DNA from: Crataegus laevigata
Lineage: Eukaryota; Streptophyta; Magnoliopsida; Rosales; Rosaceae
Assembly (NCBI GenBank): GCA_963580275.1
Contig: OY756942.1
Span: 33,204,701-33,268,700, forward strand
Length of the DNA stretch: 64,000 bases
Direction: 5' to 3'
Shown: in pieces, positions 33,432-45,585 of the stretch
How the letters are laid out: each line of letters opens with the position of its first letter
Position numbering within the stretch: the stretch's first letter is position 1
The notes under the pieces: model-generated
Database searches by the model: none
Seen by the model: the letters and a program-made list of their open reading frames with translations, nothing else
Told to the model about the DNA's origin: nothing
Translations under genes and position numbers: made by a program

Positions 33432-34343
33432 TGTGACATCCCACATCGCCTAGGGGAGTGATCCTTAAATGTATATTCTCATCCCTACATAGCACGAGAC
33501 CTTTTGGGAGCTCACTGGCTTCGGGTTCCGTAGGAACTCCGAAGTTAAGCGAGAAGGGAGCTAGAGCACTCCCATGATGGGTGACCCACTGGGAAGTTGC
33601 TTGTGAGTTCCTAGAAACAAAACTGTGAGGGCGTGGTCAGGGCCCAAAGCGGACAATATCGTGCTACGGTGGTGGAACGGGCCCGGGAAGTGGTCCCACC
33701 CGGGTCGGGATGTGACAATTGGTATCAGAGCTTATCCCTGGAGGGAAGTGTGCCGACGAGGACGTCGGGCCCCTAAAGGGGGTGGATTGTGACAATCCCA
33801 CATCGACTAGGGGATTGATCCTTAAATGTATATTCTCATCCCTACGCGAGAGCAATCCCAAGATGGGTGATCCATTGGGAAGTTCTCGTGTGAGTTCCCA
33901 AAAATAAAATCGTGTGGTCGGGGCCCAAAGCGGACAATATCGTGCTATGGCGAAGTCGAGCCTGGGCCGGGATGTGTCAATTTGGTATCATAGCCACTCA
34001 TTGGCCGGAAGTGTGCCGACGAGGACGTCGAGCCCTTAAGGGGGGTGGATTGTAAAATCCCACATCACCCAGGGTTAAGGATCCTGTAAGTCTTATATGT
34101 ACATGCCCACCTCCAATTTGCACGAGGCCTTTTGGGAGCGCACTGGCTTTGAGTTCCATCGGAACACCGAAGTTAAGCGAGTTCGCACGAGAGCAATCCC
34201 AGGATGTGTGACCCACTAGGAAGTTCTCGTGTGAGTTCCCAAAAACAAAACCGTAAGGGTGTGGTCGGGGCCCAAAGCGGATAATATCGTGCTATGGCGG
34301 AGTTGAGCCTGGGAAGTGGTCGAGCCCGGGCCGGGATGTGTCA
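33432..34343 (+). mobile_element. Cassandra TRIM retrotransposon array: LTR-internal-LTR-internal-LTR
   Basis: Three LTR copies (33432-33717, 33788-33979, 34051-34343) alternate with two very short internal segments (about 70 bp each). Each internal segment begins with a TTGGTATCA-type primer-binding site and ends with a G-rich polypurine tract. The LTRs carry a 5S rRNA-like sequence (ACTCCGAAGTTAAGCGAG, GATGGGTGACCCACTGGGAAG) read in the same direction as the element; this is the defining feature of Cassandra. The middle LTR lacks the first half of the 5S part. There is no coding capacity. A TSD across the outermost ends is not visible. Confidence 0.9.
33500..33615 (+). other. 5S rRNA-derived sequence in Cassandra LTR 1
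   Basis: Contains blocks matching plant 5S rRNA, including GAACTCCGAAGTTAAGCGAG and GATGGGTGACCCACTGGGAAG, in correct order and spacing. It is part of the LTR rather than a ribosomal RNA gene: surrounding sequence is TRIM LTR, ends are not 5S gene ends, and several bases have drifted. Its internal pol III control region may drive element transcription, as proposed for the family. Confidence 0.8.
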
Positions 34344-35569
34344 ACCAAAATATTAATACGTGCCAAAACTAAGATTATATAATGTACCAATTATGTATCA
34401 AGTTATTGGTATGTTTTGTTTAATACATATGTGCATTCATATATCATGTCGATAATTGGTACGTTATGTTTAATAGGACGTTGGATGTATTTGTAGAATT
34501 TTAATGATATTTTTTATTTGAGTAATGAAAATTGTCATTTGAAATGAATTATGGGATAATATATCTCCTAGATTTTAGGATTTATGTGATATTAATTTGT
34601 CATTTGATTGGTAAACCAAATATATGTAATTTTTGTTATTAAAAATTAGATAAGAATATTTAATCAAAAGTCTAAAAGTTATGGATGTTAAATCTAAGAA
34701 TTTCAAAATTGAGGTGCCTATATCAAAACACCCCATGAAAATATGGGAGAAGAATGCTTCAAGAGAAACATGACTGCTCAAATTATGAAGAGAAAAAAGA
34801 AGGACCTTGAGATATGAAAGGACTGTTCTTGTTTTGTTTATGGACTTTTCATCTTCTATGATTGAACGTGAAAAAAAATTAGAGAGGTAGGGTTGGATTC
34901 TTGATGGAAAGATTTTCTAGTGCAATAGAAATACGGTCAAGTACATTAAGGGCCAGTTTGATATTGCTGTGCTTTAAAAAAAATTACTTATGTTGTGCAT
35001 GGAAAATAATCTACTGTGAAATAAAGCAGTCAAGAGTTTGATAAAATAAATTTGTAAAAGCGTTGTTAGTATAAAAAGCAGTGTAAAACTGTTTGGTAAA
35101 CATTATTGCAAAACTACTGTAATTATGTGCAATGACCAAAAAAGACATGTTGCAAAACGTTTCATATATTTTATTTGTCTTCCATAAATAAAAATGTAAT
35201 TTCAAACACAGTAGCAAGATTGAAGGTAGCAAGTCTGGATTTTGAGAAATATTTGTAAGCACACACGTTTAGAGAATTTTAAACAAGTATAAAACCGTAA
35301 ATTGAAAACTGACAAAAAATGAAAACTGAAAATTGGAAGAACAATGAACTCTGGTAAGTGGCAATCCCAGTAGACATTAACAACAACTCAAACATTTTTG
35401 GCTGTTAATGTCAATGTCAATGCCAAAATTGATAGAACAATACCTGATCTAATATCTAAGACTCCTTATCTCATGCCCGCCACCGACCGCCCAAACTATA
35501 GTTAATGGACATTGAAGATGGAGCAATTCTGCATATTTGGGATGGGTTTGTATGTAGGTATATTTTTTT
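34344..35569. other. Intergenic in transposon-rich region
   Basis: AT-rich, no coding frame of interest. A TTGGTACGTT-like motif occurs at about 34460. No recognisable element boundaries. Confidence 0.5.
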
Positions 35570-35713
35570 AGGAAAACTAACGAAAAGGGCCTGAATAGTG
35601 ACAGTTTTAATGAAAAGTCTTTTTTGAAGGTATAATGAATAGTGACAGTTAAAGGTAAAAAAGGACTTTTCGTTAAAAGTAAACAGTACCGGGGGTGTTT
35701 TATTAAACCTCTC
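35570..35713. mobile_element. MULE-type MITE, 144 bp, inverted copy of the 32703 element
   Basis: Same family and length as 32703-32846 but reversed: it begins AGGAAAACTAACGAAAA and ends near GTTTTATTAAACCTCTC. Flanked by perfect 9-bp TATTTTTTT (35561-35569 and 35714-35722). Confidence 0.85.
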
Positions 35714-35881
35714 TATTTTTTTCTCTGAAAAAATGAAAGAGGGGATTGCTACTGGAACATGGTAGAAGAAAGAGTAAAGGGAGGATAAGTCTGTCATTTG
35801 ATTATAAAAAATGAGTACAATATTTGTAAGTTAAAAATTTCATTAATGCCTCCGTCTGCTTTGAAAATCCGCAACTTTTTA

Positions 35882-36633
35882 TGTCACATTTCGGCCCGAG
35901 CTCGATCACTTTTCGGGCTTGACTTTGCCATAACACGATATTGTCCGCTTTGAGCCCCTACCACACCCTCACGATTTTGTTTATGGGAACTCGCACAAGA
36001 ACTTCCTAGTGGGTCACTTATCATGGGATTGCTCTCGCCCGAACTCGCTTAACTTCAGAGTTCCGACGAACTCCGAAGCCAGTGAGCTCTCAAAGGGCCT
36101 TATGCTAATTGGAGGTGGAAATGTACATATAAGGCTTACAGGATCCTCACCCCTGGGCGATGTGGGATCTTACAATCCATCCCCTTAAGGGGCCCGACGT
36201 CTTCGTCGGCGCACTTCCGGCCAGGAAGTAACTCTAATGCCAAATTGTCACATCCCGGTCAGGGCTCGACTCCGATGTAGCACGATATTGTCTGCTTTAG
36301 GCCCCTACCACACCCTCACGGTTTTGTTTCTAGGAACTCACACGAGAACTTTCCAGTTGGTCACCAATCATAGGATTGCTCTCGCTCGAACTCTGAAGCC
36401 AGTGAGCTTTAGGCCCCTACCACACCCTCACAGTTTTGTTTCTGGGAACTCACACGAGAACTTCCCAGTGGGTCACCCATTATGGGATTGCTCACGCTCG
36501 AACTAGCTTAACTTCAGAGTTCTGACGAACTCCGAAGCCAGTGAGCTCCTAAAAGGCCTCGTGCTAATTGGAGGTGAGAATGTACATATAAGGCTTACAG
36601 GATCCTCACCCCTGGGCGATGTGGGATCTTACA
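35882..36633 (-). mobile_element. Cassandra TRIM retrotransposon, reverse orientation
   Basis: Two LTRs on the minus strand (36246-36633 and 35882-36174) around a short internal segment (36175-36245), flanked by a perfect 5-bp TSD, TTTTA (35877-35881 and 36634-36638). Both LTRs hold the 5S-like block. The 36246-36633 LTR is 388 bp, about 95 bp longer than its partner, because a segment containing part of the 5S block is duplicated in tandem (units near 36298-36412 and 36413-36515). The clean TSD shows it is one insertion event. Confidence 0.92.
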
Positions 36634-36638
36634 TTTTA

Positions 36639-36908
36639 AAGCACCTCTTGCGTTGCTTCCAAAAAATTGCTTTCAGGGACCGAAAATTTTAAAATAAGCG
36701 GGATTCTTGTTGTTTACCAAACGCATTAGACACCTAAAATTATAAAATAAGTAGATTTTTTTCTAAAACACCGCAACCCCAAACGAGATCTAAGTGTCAT
36801 AATACAAGTGGTTGAATACTTAAAGAAAAATGATTGTATTATTACACTTAAAAACTTTCTCCTAATAGACTTGCTCTAAATGTTGAATTGTAAGCCTCTT
36901 GTCATCCC

Positions 36909-36965
<57 letters not shown>

Positions 36966-37329
36966 AATTTAGATGAAATTAATTTTTAAAAAGAAAAATC
37001 AAGGATGAACCTTTAAAGATAAGCGAGCTAATCTTTTTTTTTGTCTTTTCAGAAAAATGAAGTCAGTCTTTTCAAGAGTTGCTGAAATTAATGTATGAAG
37101 TTAGTTCTTGGCGGAATATTTCATCATTCTACGGAAGAAGCTTAAAAATTAGAATCGTCACGAACTTTTTTGTTACTTCTCATCTTTTGCATTTCAAATC
37201 ATCACTTGTTCAAGTTAATATTGAAATCCTATCAATTCAAGCAGTGCACGTACCCGTAGAAATCTTGGCATCCCACACTGTTCTCAAAGTGGCCCCATTG
37301 TCACTTGCCACCTTTTAAAAGTGACTAAT
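36639..37329. other. Intergenic with (CA)n(TA)n microsatellite
   Basis: A compound microsatellite, (CA)n then (TA)n then a T-run, lies at about 36909-36965. The rest is AT-rich without a credible gene; the 79-codon frame from 37079 has no recognised motif. Confidence 0.55.
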
Positions 37330-37503
37330 ACTGCCACTTAGTACTACAATTTAATAATATTTTTCTTCACTTATAATTGAAAAGTTTTAGGTTCGATCTC
37401 GCCAAAAACGAATTTGAACCACATTATTGCTAGTCTATTATGAGGCTTAGCAACTCTCTAACCATTTAGTGTAAATAATATCTTTTGTTCAAAAAAAGAA
37501 AAA
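37330..37503 (+). mobile_element. tRNA-related SINE-like element
   Basis: Contains a B-box-like GGTTCGATCTC at about 37390-37400 and an A-box-like region earlier (CCACTTAGTACTAC), and ends in an A-rich tail (about 37490-37503). Flanks are long, variable-length direct repeats as expected for target-primed insertion: AAAAGTGACTAAT (37317-37329) and AAAAGTGGCCAAT (about 37504-37516), two mismatches. A second copy is split by the LTR retrotransposon at 51.58-60.18 kb. Confidence 0.65.
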
Positions 37504-38282
37504 AAAAGTGGCCAATGCTCATTAGGTAGCAAATGAGCACACTACCATCAGAGTGTTGCTTAAAGAGTGGAGTTTTTAATGATCCAACCGATTCTATTGT
37601 GACACTTATGTATTAAACCGTATTTTCATATATTAAACAATCCCTCGTCCACTAGAGCCGCCATCTACCCGAAAAACTAGAACAACTTCAAACTCACGAT
37701 TTAGGCATTTACTGTGCCACAACTTCAGTCTTTGGAGACATTCTTTTTATTGTTGCCACTTTAGGGCTACATCATGATAAAATTACATTGCGTCAAGACC
37801 TATTTTACATAGTTACAAGATGTGTATTTACAAAAAGGAGAAATCTTAAACCATAATAACAAGTAGGAAATAAAATCATAATCTTTTATCCTACTAAAAA
37901 TACCCTAATATAAATCTAAATCAAATTGCTAACTTTTCAAACAAACCCAAATGACCCTCTAACAAATTTCAACCAATTCTTAGGATCCAATTAAATATAA
38001 CAAAATCATGATATGATGAGTTGCCATTGGAAAGTGACGTTTTGATATAGACGCCTCGTTTTTAAATGTCATAGACTAAACATCTATTCTTTTTACAAAT
38101 TTGATTAAACATTTTCCCTACAATTTTGGTACTTTAATTTTATTTCATTAGAAGTCTATTCACGTTAGCATTCCCTTTTTTCCTCCTATTTTTATGCATC
38201 TCTTATTATGATGATTTAAGATATTTTTATTTTTATTAAAATATTTATTTTAGTAAATTAAATAGAGTGTAACAAAACTCGT

Positions 38283-38367
38283 TGTTAGGTACGTTTGGTT
38301 ATATCAGTACGTTTGATTATAATGGTACATTTAGTTACTTGGTACATTTGAATTTTTGGTCCATTTG
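38283..38367. repeat. GGTACRTTTG minisatellite-like repeats, left of the solo LTR
   Basis: Short units built on GGTACATTTG / AGTACGTTTG recur four or five times here and continue at 42016-42095 on the other side of the 38368-42015 insertion. The two parts were one array before the insertion. Confidence 0.75.
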
Positions 38368-41026
38368 TGTCACAACCCGACCGGATTGTCCAGTTGGACC
38401 CCGAATAGAACTGTGCTGGCCAACACCTAGAAGGTGACTAAGCCATAAAGTGTAGTGTAGTGTAGTGGAAAAATAATGTGAATAAATTTAAACCTAAAAG
38501 TGCCTAATCAAAAGAGTACGCGAGTCAGCGGGATTGAACTTATTTCACATGTGATGTCAGAGCATAAGACAGTATAGTGAATATGATGAGGGTTATACCA
38601 CTGAAGGTAACCATCTCCTGAGATTTGCCAGAATCCTCGTTTACATGTAAGCACAACTACTAAACCTGGAGGGACGAAAAACAAAGTTGAGTGGGTTAGC
38701 AAAACAACGCTTGTAAGAAAACTTTTATTTTCGTACATACTAACCCCTCACTATAAAACAAGTATAGTTTCCTTAAAACATACTACGTATGTAAACAATA
38801 ATACAATGGCAATATAACCAGAAATATGACAAGTCATGATATATCAAATGCCACAGTACTATAATCATGTGATAATCAATTATAAACAGTTTGCTTATCA
38901 TCTAAGCTAGCACACGAATCGGAGTTGCCTAAAGCAACCTGTACGACAAGACTGGGCATAATAATGTGCTCTAGTACTACAATCACGAGAAGACTGGAGC
39001 CGAGGCACGGTCATATACGAGTCGGAATTGCCTAATGCAATATGTACGACAGGACTGGCACCTAAACTTGGATCCAAGGTGAGTAAATGGTGCAGATGTG
39101 AATATACACGTGAAAGACTAGCCCTGGCTCTGAGCGGAGTACCAACACAGGGGTGCAGCAAGATGAGCATATACAAATATGTATGAATGTCATGACAATA
39201 ATATCCCAACCATATAGCAGCATTTATCATATTTCATATCACAATATCAAATACTTGGCAATATAAGCATAAAATGAAGTAATATGCATTTATGGAAACT
39301 ATAATTATGTATAGGTATAAAATAAACTGCCCACTCACAGATACGCAGTCGAAATGAAGCCTCCTAGCCTAGCTTAACCCCATACGTCCTCGAGATACGT
39401 TCCCATATACGTGAAATTACTAATTAACTTAATTTAATAACACATAAACTGAAACTTAAATAAAACCTCTGCAGTTTGCTCAAACATAGGGTTTGAATAT
39501 ACGAAATCAATCTACTCAACGTCACGAACCTACACAAATTTTCAGAATAATTTTTGGACCCCCCACGCGCCACCACAAGGTGGCTGCACTGGTAGCCACG
39601 CGCGCCCACGTGCTTTCTTCATGAAACCTGCGATTTTTGCAAGTTGCAGGCCTTACTTTCAAAGCTCCAAACGAGCTCATTTTTCAACCAAAATCTGTGA
39701 TTCAAAAACCAAAATAAAGTTAGGAATGCAGGGAATAGATCTATATCCATTTGGGGTCGTGTCATGGACGAAGCTCGCCGGAAAAGTGGTCTGAAAGTGG
39801 CCAAATGGCCACGGGGTTCAAGATTTCCAAAAAACTGGAAATTTCTTCCTAACTTTCCTAACTAATTTGTAGTTCGATACTTAACTAAACTTGATGATTT
39901 AAGATTTATTTTGAAGTTAGGAATATAGAGAAGAGATTCATACCATTGGAAGGCTCGACAGAACACGAGGTTGGCCAGAAAAATGAGCTGAAAGTGACCA
40001 AATGGTCACGGTTCCTTTGCTGGAAAAATGAGTAGTCTCCACCTCTCGAGTTTTATGCGCTAAAACGTTCATTCAAAACATGCACACGAGATCAACATCA
40101 ACCCATAAGATTGAAATGAAGGTTCTAAGGATTTCCCGAGGCTTACCTAAGCCGTGGACTAGGCCTGACAAATGGGTCGTATCTGTCGTGTTCGTATTGT
40201 TTTCGTGTAACACCTGTTATCTTAACGGGTCATGTTGTGTCACACTCATTATCTTAACAAATCCTTAAAAGGTCGGGTCACTTTACCCAACGGGTAAAGT
40301 GTCCCGACCCGTTATGACCCGTTAAGAAAAAAAAAAAAAAAATTTGCACATACCACACATTGCCACATAAATATTACTTCAAAACATTAAAACACATTTG
40401 TTGTTTAAGTACTACATCTACACTCGAAAATAAGAGCGTAATAAAAAAAACATCCATATACTACTAGTCTATTACAAAATATTAAATGTGCAAGATTATG
40501 CAAAATGAAAGAGTTTTTGTTTTCAAGGTTGTAAAACCTTTCTCAAAAGCTTGCATGTTATTCTTTTTACAGAAACCCCATAATCTTCAAAATCAGAAAA
40601 CCCCAGAAACTCCAAACTCAGAAAATCCCCAGCCATTAGTTTTAATTTTAACGAAAACCCTAAATCACTAGTTTTTGGAAAAAAAAAACACAGAATACCC
40701 AAAAATACAAAGTTCATACCTTTAGCGTGTGCTTGCTTATGTGTGGTGTGCTTGCTTATGTGTGGTTTTCTTGTGGCTGTCAGAGTCGAGTTAAAGGAAG
40801 TGAACGGAGGAGGATGCGAAAGAGATGCGAATTAAGGAAATGGCGCGAGAGTAAGTCTAGACTGGAGAGATTAGAGTGAATGAGAGAGAAGAGAATGATA
40901 GCCTCCAACCTAATGCACAATGGATCGCTAAGACTAAATCTCAGCCAATCCAATGGTCACCAATTTTTTAAATTTAATATAATATATATATAATTATTAT
41001 AGTTTTTAGGGGTATAAAATTATTAA

Positions 41027-41063
<37 letters not shown>

Positions 41064-42015
41064 TTATAGTATTTTTTTAGGGTTATAAAATTATAAAATT
41101 AATATTTTGCTTATCGTGTATCGTGTTACCCACGTGTATACCCGAACCAACCCGTTATCTTAATAGGTGCTTATTGGGTTACCCGATAACAACCCGATTC
41201 GTTATTGTGTCGACCCGAACATCTGTTAATTTCGTGTCGTGTCGTGTTAGGTTATCGGGTTGTGTCAAGAATTGTCAGGCCTACCGTGAGCGGCCTGAAA
41301 ATCGTTGAACCAAAACTCACCGAGTCAGACCTTCTGGGTTGGTGAGTCAAAACTCGTCTGTTCTCGAATCTGGTTGCATGGTTGTGTTCGTGGTGGTGAG
41401 ATGAACACAATGATGAAGTTTGTTTGTCACGTTTGTGTGTTTTGAGGGTGGTTTTTCCTTGTTGCAGAGAGAGAGAGTTCGGGGATAGAGGAAGAAGAAA
41501 AAGAGAGAAAGAGAGAAAGCTTCTCTGATTTCTACTTGGATGGACAGATTTGTGGAGTGAGTTTGATTGGTTGGGAGTGAATGGAGGGAAAACAATTGAT
41601 TGGGTGGTGAGGGATTCAAGGAAAAGCAAGGTTTGATTGGTGGATGAGATGGGTAACACGGATCCCCTTTTTGAGGAATGAGGGAAGAATTTTCAGATTT
41701 TGTACAATTTTCAGTGTACAAAATTTGTCTCCTTACATTGTTTCAAGCATTGATAAATCTGTACGTGTGTGTACAAAATACTCGTAACTAACGTACTTTA
41801 ACGGAGCGTAACGTTTTCGTTACAGATCCGATTCGAGTCTAACACGCGCCCACTCACTCGTTACGACGAGTATTAATTGAATACGCTAAAAGAATAAGTC
41901 ATACGTTTCTCTAGACGATGGTCAAAGGAAGTCAAAGTTATTGCCTCTAGGGGCATTTTGTAAATTCACGCTTTTAAAATTAATAAAAACGTAAAATTAA
42001 GGATGGGTCGTCACA
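38368..42015. mobile_element. Large probable solo LTR (gypsy type) with nested hAT-like element
   Basis: Starts TGTCACAACCCGACC, ends GGGTCGTCACA, flanked by a perfect 5-bp TSD, ATTTG (38363-38367 and 42016-42020). After removing the nested element (40160-41283) about 2.5 kb remains. I see no internal domain, PBS, second LTR or gag/pol reading frame, so a solo LTR left by LTR-LTR recombination is the best fit. A large-LTR non-autonomous element is the alternative. Contains a GC-richer tract near 39.55-39.61 kb (CCACGCG repeats). Confidence 0.72.
40160..41283. mobile_element. hAT-like non-autonomous element nested in the solo LTR
   Basis: Inverted ends TAGGCCTGACAA and, at the right, the reverse complement TAGGCCTGACAATTC. 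Flanking 8-mers are CCGTGGAC (40152-40159) and CCGTGAGC (41284-41291), similar but with two mismatches. The subterminal regions are rich in CGGGT/ACCCG and TCGTGT repeats in both directions, as is common for hAT transposase-binding arrays. Includes a (TA)n stretch at about 41030-41058. No transposase ORF. Confidence 0.75.
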
Positions 42016-42095
42016 ATTTGGCTTCTTGGTACATTTGAATTTTTAGTACGTTTAGTTTTTGGTACATTTGAATTTTTGGTATGTTTGTTTTCAAA
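42016..42095. repeat. GGTACRTTTG minisatellite-like repeats, right of the solo LTR
   Basis: Continuation of the array at 38283-38367: units such as GGTACATTTGAATTTTT recur three or four times. Confidence 0.75.
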
Positions 42096-42171
42096 ACATA
42101 AGTTTTTTTACTTTTTGTCCTAATAATGAGGAATTACTTTAATAATTAATTAAGTTTTTTTTAATATTAAG

Positions 42172-42308
42172 ATGGGTGACTCACTGGGAAGTTCTCGTGT
42201 GAGTTCCCAGAAACAAAACCTTGAGGGCGTGCTCGGGGCCCAAAGCGGACAATACCGCGGTGGAGTCGAGCCCAGATTGTGGTGGGGGCCTGAGTCGGGA
42301 TGTGACAA
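42172..42308 (+). mobile_element. Cassandra LTR 3' fragment
   Basis: Matches the second half of the Cassandra LTR, from GATGGGTGACTCACTGGGAAG in the 5S part to the LTR end GGGATGTGACA. No 5' part and no internal segment, so it is a truncated relic. Confidence 0.85.
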
Positions 42309-42589
42309 TGTAAAAGTTTAAATTACTTTAATTAATTATTATTTTTATTTATAGAAAGAGTCATTAATCAACGGACAATAGCCTTTTTGTTAATTCAAAA
42401 TTATATGATTTATCGTTATTATTTAGTATTATCTACAATAATAAGGATTTATCTCCGATCAACTAAAAGTTGTTCGAGAGACTTATCTACAAAAAAAAAG
42501 ACAATCTAGAGCATTGTGTATGAATCAAACATATTTTTAAACATTCCAAAAAGATAAATATTCATTTTAATATTTATAATTGGGTACGT

Positions 42590-42662
42590 TTTAATTCGGG
42601 GTTGGTACGTTTTCGTTTGACGTTGGTACGTTTTCATTTAATGTTGGTACGTTTCCATTTGG
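42590..42662 (+). repeat. TTGGTACGTTTTC tandem repeat (about 22-bp period)
   Basis: Four consecutive units beginning GGTACGTTT at spacings of roughly 20-22 bp. Related in motif to the 38.3/42.0 kb minisatellite but a distinct array. Confidence 0.7.
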
Positions 42663-43294
42663 CTCGGGTGTGCATTTAAATTTGAAAAGTTTAAAATTTT
42701 AGACTTAAATATAGTTTAAATTATTTAAAATGTATAGCAGATATTTCAGTGTAAATTAATTTCAATTAATCTGGAGTAGTTCAAGTCTGAGTATCTTAAT
42801 CAAATGTTTCAAAAGCTTAATTAAAAACTCAAAACTCAAAACGTATAAATGTTTAGTTTACAAAAGTCTAAAATCAGGCATCTAATTCTAATTTTCACCA
42901 CTGGAAAAACCCATATGATAGACTTATACATCAACATATTTATGGCATGCATTGGTTATAGGGTACAAAACATGCGTCGACTATTTTGGATGCATGGTAA
43001 TAATTTCCTATTGTCATTTCAGAACCATCTAGTGTGGAAGTCCAATAGTACTGTCACTATCCATATAACTTTATATGGAGAACTGTCACTTCCCGTAAAC
43101 TCTAGATTATGTTCTTCCTTGCTATATATTATAAAGAAATTCAAGAGAATTGTCACTATCCATGTCGAGTGGTTTTACTACATATAATCTACTTTTCTGT
43201 GTGCTAATTTAATATGTGACCAGTCTGTTGATAAGTTAATAGTTAACAATGTAAGTCCTTCAACAGCACACTACACATTACCCATCTCTCACCC
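42663..43294. other. Intergenic, upstream of PME-4
   Basis: No gene found. The 112-codon frame at 42849-43187 has no recognised motif and overlaps the promoter-proximal DNA of PME-4. Confidence 0.45.
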
Positions 43295-43300
43295 TATAAA
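43295..43300 (+). promoter_or_regulatory. TATA box of PME-4
   Basis: TATAAA in the context CACCCTATAAATCTG, 83 bp upstream of the start codon at 43383, with a CT-rich leader between. This is the clearest core-promoter match among the PME genes. Confidence 0.6.
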
Positions 43301-43382
43301 TCTGAGACCCCATTACCTCTTTCGTTCATAACTTTCCTCTAGCTAAAACCTGGGAGTTTGAATATTTTCTATACTATTTAAA

Positions 43383-44726
43383 ATGTTAGAAAATGTGGTA
43401 GTGTACTGGGCATTGGGATATGCAGTTTTGGGAGGGGCCTCTGTGTTAGGGGGAGATGATCATCGTAGCTACCAAAACTTTGCTCAAAAGGAATGCAGCT
43501 TTACTAGATATCCCAGCTCATGTGTTAAAACCTTGATGGGGTTGGGATTTTTAGGGCATCATGATGATCAACAAGTTGGCATAATGCTGGGTCTTGCTAA
43601 CAAGACCATATCTGAGACCATGTTGGCCACCTCTGAATTTTCCAAATTAAACTCCCAAATTAAGTTGGGAACTGATCAATTTGGTGCCCATGAAGCTCAA
43701 CATGCTCATAATTCTGAAAAAGGTGGTAGTCACAACTAATTTTTATATTTTTATTTTTTTATGGTATACTTATATGTTGTGACTAAACATGAACATGAGC
43801 AATTGATCAAGTTAATTATTGCCTGAATGTGTGGCTCAAATTCATATAGTCGAGTTGCATAATCCTTTGTCTGGCAAGAACCTATTACTCTTTATTTATC
43901 AACCATGCTATTATTTAGACACACAAAAATGACCATTACAGATACAATCTCTAATATAGGTTCTATCAATGTACTCAGGATCCACCTATATTATATTAGA
44001 CAGTGTCATTAATCGTGTCAATTTCCTGTGTCTACATAATGTCACTCTTTAGTTATACTTGTACAAAATATACGTACACTTTCACCATACATACTTTAAT
44101 ATTTACTCAGCCTCGTTATTTTCGCGTGTGTGTATATTTGCAGACTATTGTGAAGAGCTCATGAACATGTCCTTGAAGCGGCTAGACCAATCCCTATTAG
44201 CACTCAAAAGTTCTCCAAGAAAATACAAGCATGATATCCAAACATGGCTCGGTGCTGCCATGACTTTCCAGGAAACTTGCAAAGACTACGCTGCTGATCA
44301 TCAAGCAGTCAATATTTCTCAGATCGCCAAACGTATAGACGATGCCTCTGAGTCGGTAAGTAACCTACTAGCTCTTGTCAACCGTATATCAAATCACCAG
44401 ATTAATGCAGAAACTGAGAAACAAGGAGTGTTTCCCAAATGGATATCTCCCGGGGACCGGAAACTACTTCAGGCAACCACCATAAAAGCCAATGCCGTTG
44501 TCGCTAAAGATGGATCCGGCGACTATAAAACTGTATCAGAAGCCATTGGCGCAGCTTCCGGGGGTCGGTTTGTGATTCATGTAAAGGCGGGAGTTTATGA
44601 TGAGAAGATTCGCACTAACAAAGATGGTATTACGTTGATAGGAGAGGGAAAAGATTCCACTATTATTACTGGGGATGATAGCGTTGCTAATGGTGCCACC
44701 ATGCCTGGCTCAGCTACATTCAGTTC

Positions 44727-44760
<34 letters not shown>

Positions 44761-45585
44761 CCTCTTCGCCAAATGATTTCGTTTCGTTTCGTTTAGATAC
44801 TAATCAGATATATATACTAATACGTATACTGATATTTGAATTTTTTATTTTTTATTTTGAAATGACGATCTTGTTCGTGGATTTCATGGGCAGCCATAAC
44901 AGGAGATGGGTTCATTGCTAGGGATATAGGGTTCCAAAACACAGCAGGCCCTCAAGGAGAACAAGCCTTGGCTCTCTACGTCGCTTCTGATCACTCAGTT
45001 CTCTACAGATGCAGCATTGTTGGGTACCAAGACACTCTCTATGCGCTCGCCTTCCGTCAATTCTACAAAGAATGTGACATCTACGGCACCATAGACTTCA
45101 TCTTTGGCAACGCTGCTGCCGTTTTCCAGAGTTGCAACCTGGTGATTCGCAAGAACAAGGGCTACAATGCAATCCTGGCAAACGGGAGGACGGACACTGG
45201 ACAAAAAACCGGTTTCTCGGTCCAAAACTGTAGGATCGTACCCAGCTTGGACTTCTCTCTGGTTAAGCACTCCTACAGTTCATATCTGGGGAGGCCGTGG
45301 AAGCAATACTCTAGAGCCGTTGTCATGGAATCCAACATTGATGATGTCATTGCACCTAGTGGCTGGGTGGAGTGGCCTGGGGCTGGAAGCTCCAGCCTCA
45401 GGACACTGTACTTTGCAGAGTACGCGAATGTGGGGCCGGGTTCTGGGGTGGGGAAAAGGGTCCAATGGCCTGGATTTCATGTTATAGGAGCTGACGAGGC
45501 TGTTGAGTTTACTGTTACAAATTTTATTGCTGGGACTTCGTGGCTGCCTTCTACTGGAGTCACTTTCGTTTCTGGCCTTCGTTGA
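43383..45585 (+). CDS. Type-I pectin methylesterase with PMEI pro-domain (PME-4)
   Basis: Exons 43383-43722, 44144-44722 and 44894-45585 (340+579+692) give 536 residues; GT-AG boundaries and phases agree. Exon 1 contains a hydrophobic N-terminus and the start of the PMEI domain (QKECSFTRYPSSC); the intron splits the PMEI domain immediately before DYCEELM, and ETCKDY follows. A DRKLLQ processing motif is near residue 250, then VVAKDGSGDYKT. Catalytic segments are intact: EQALAL, GYQDTL (about 352), DFIFG (about 375) and LGRPWK (about 438). Sequence differs strongly from the other three, so it is not a recent duplicate. Intron 2 contains a (CT)n tract. Expected to act in the cell wall. Confidence 0.93.
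44727..44760 (+). repeat. (CT)n microsatellite in PME-4 intron 2
   Basis: About 15 CT units directly after the intron donor, close enough that length variation could affect splicing, although nothing in the sequence shows that it does. Confidence 0.85.

Noticed and set aside
33500..34300. 5S rRNA genes
   Set aside because: The 5S-like blocks sit inside Cassandra LTRs with PBS and PPT at the right places, and the blocks are diverged or partly deleted. They are not a functional 5S array.
36909..36965. Possible CRISPR-like or regulatory repeat
   Set aside because: It is a plain (CA)n(TA)n microsatellite.
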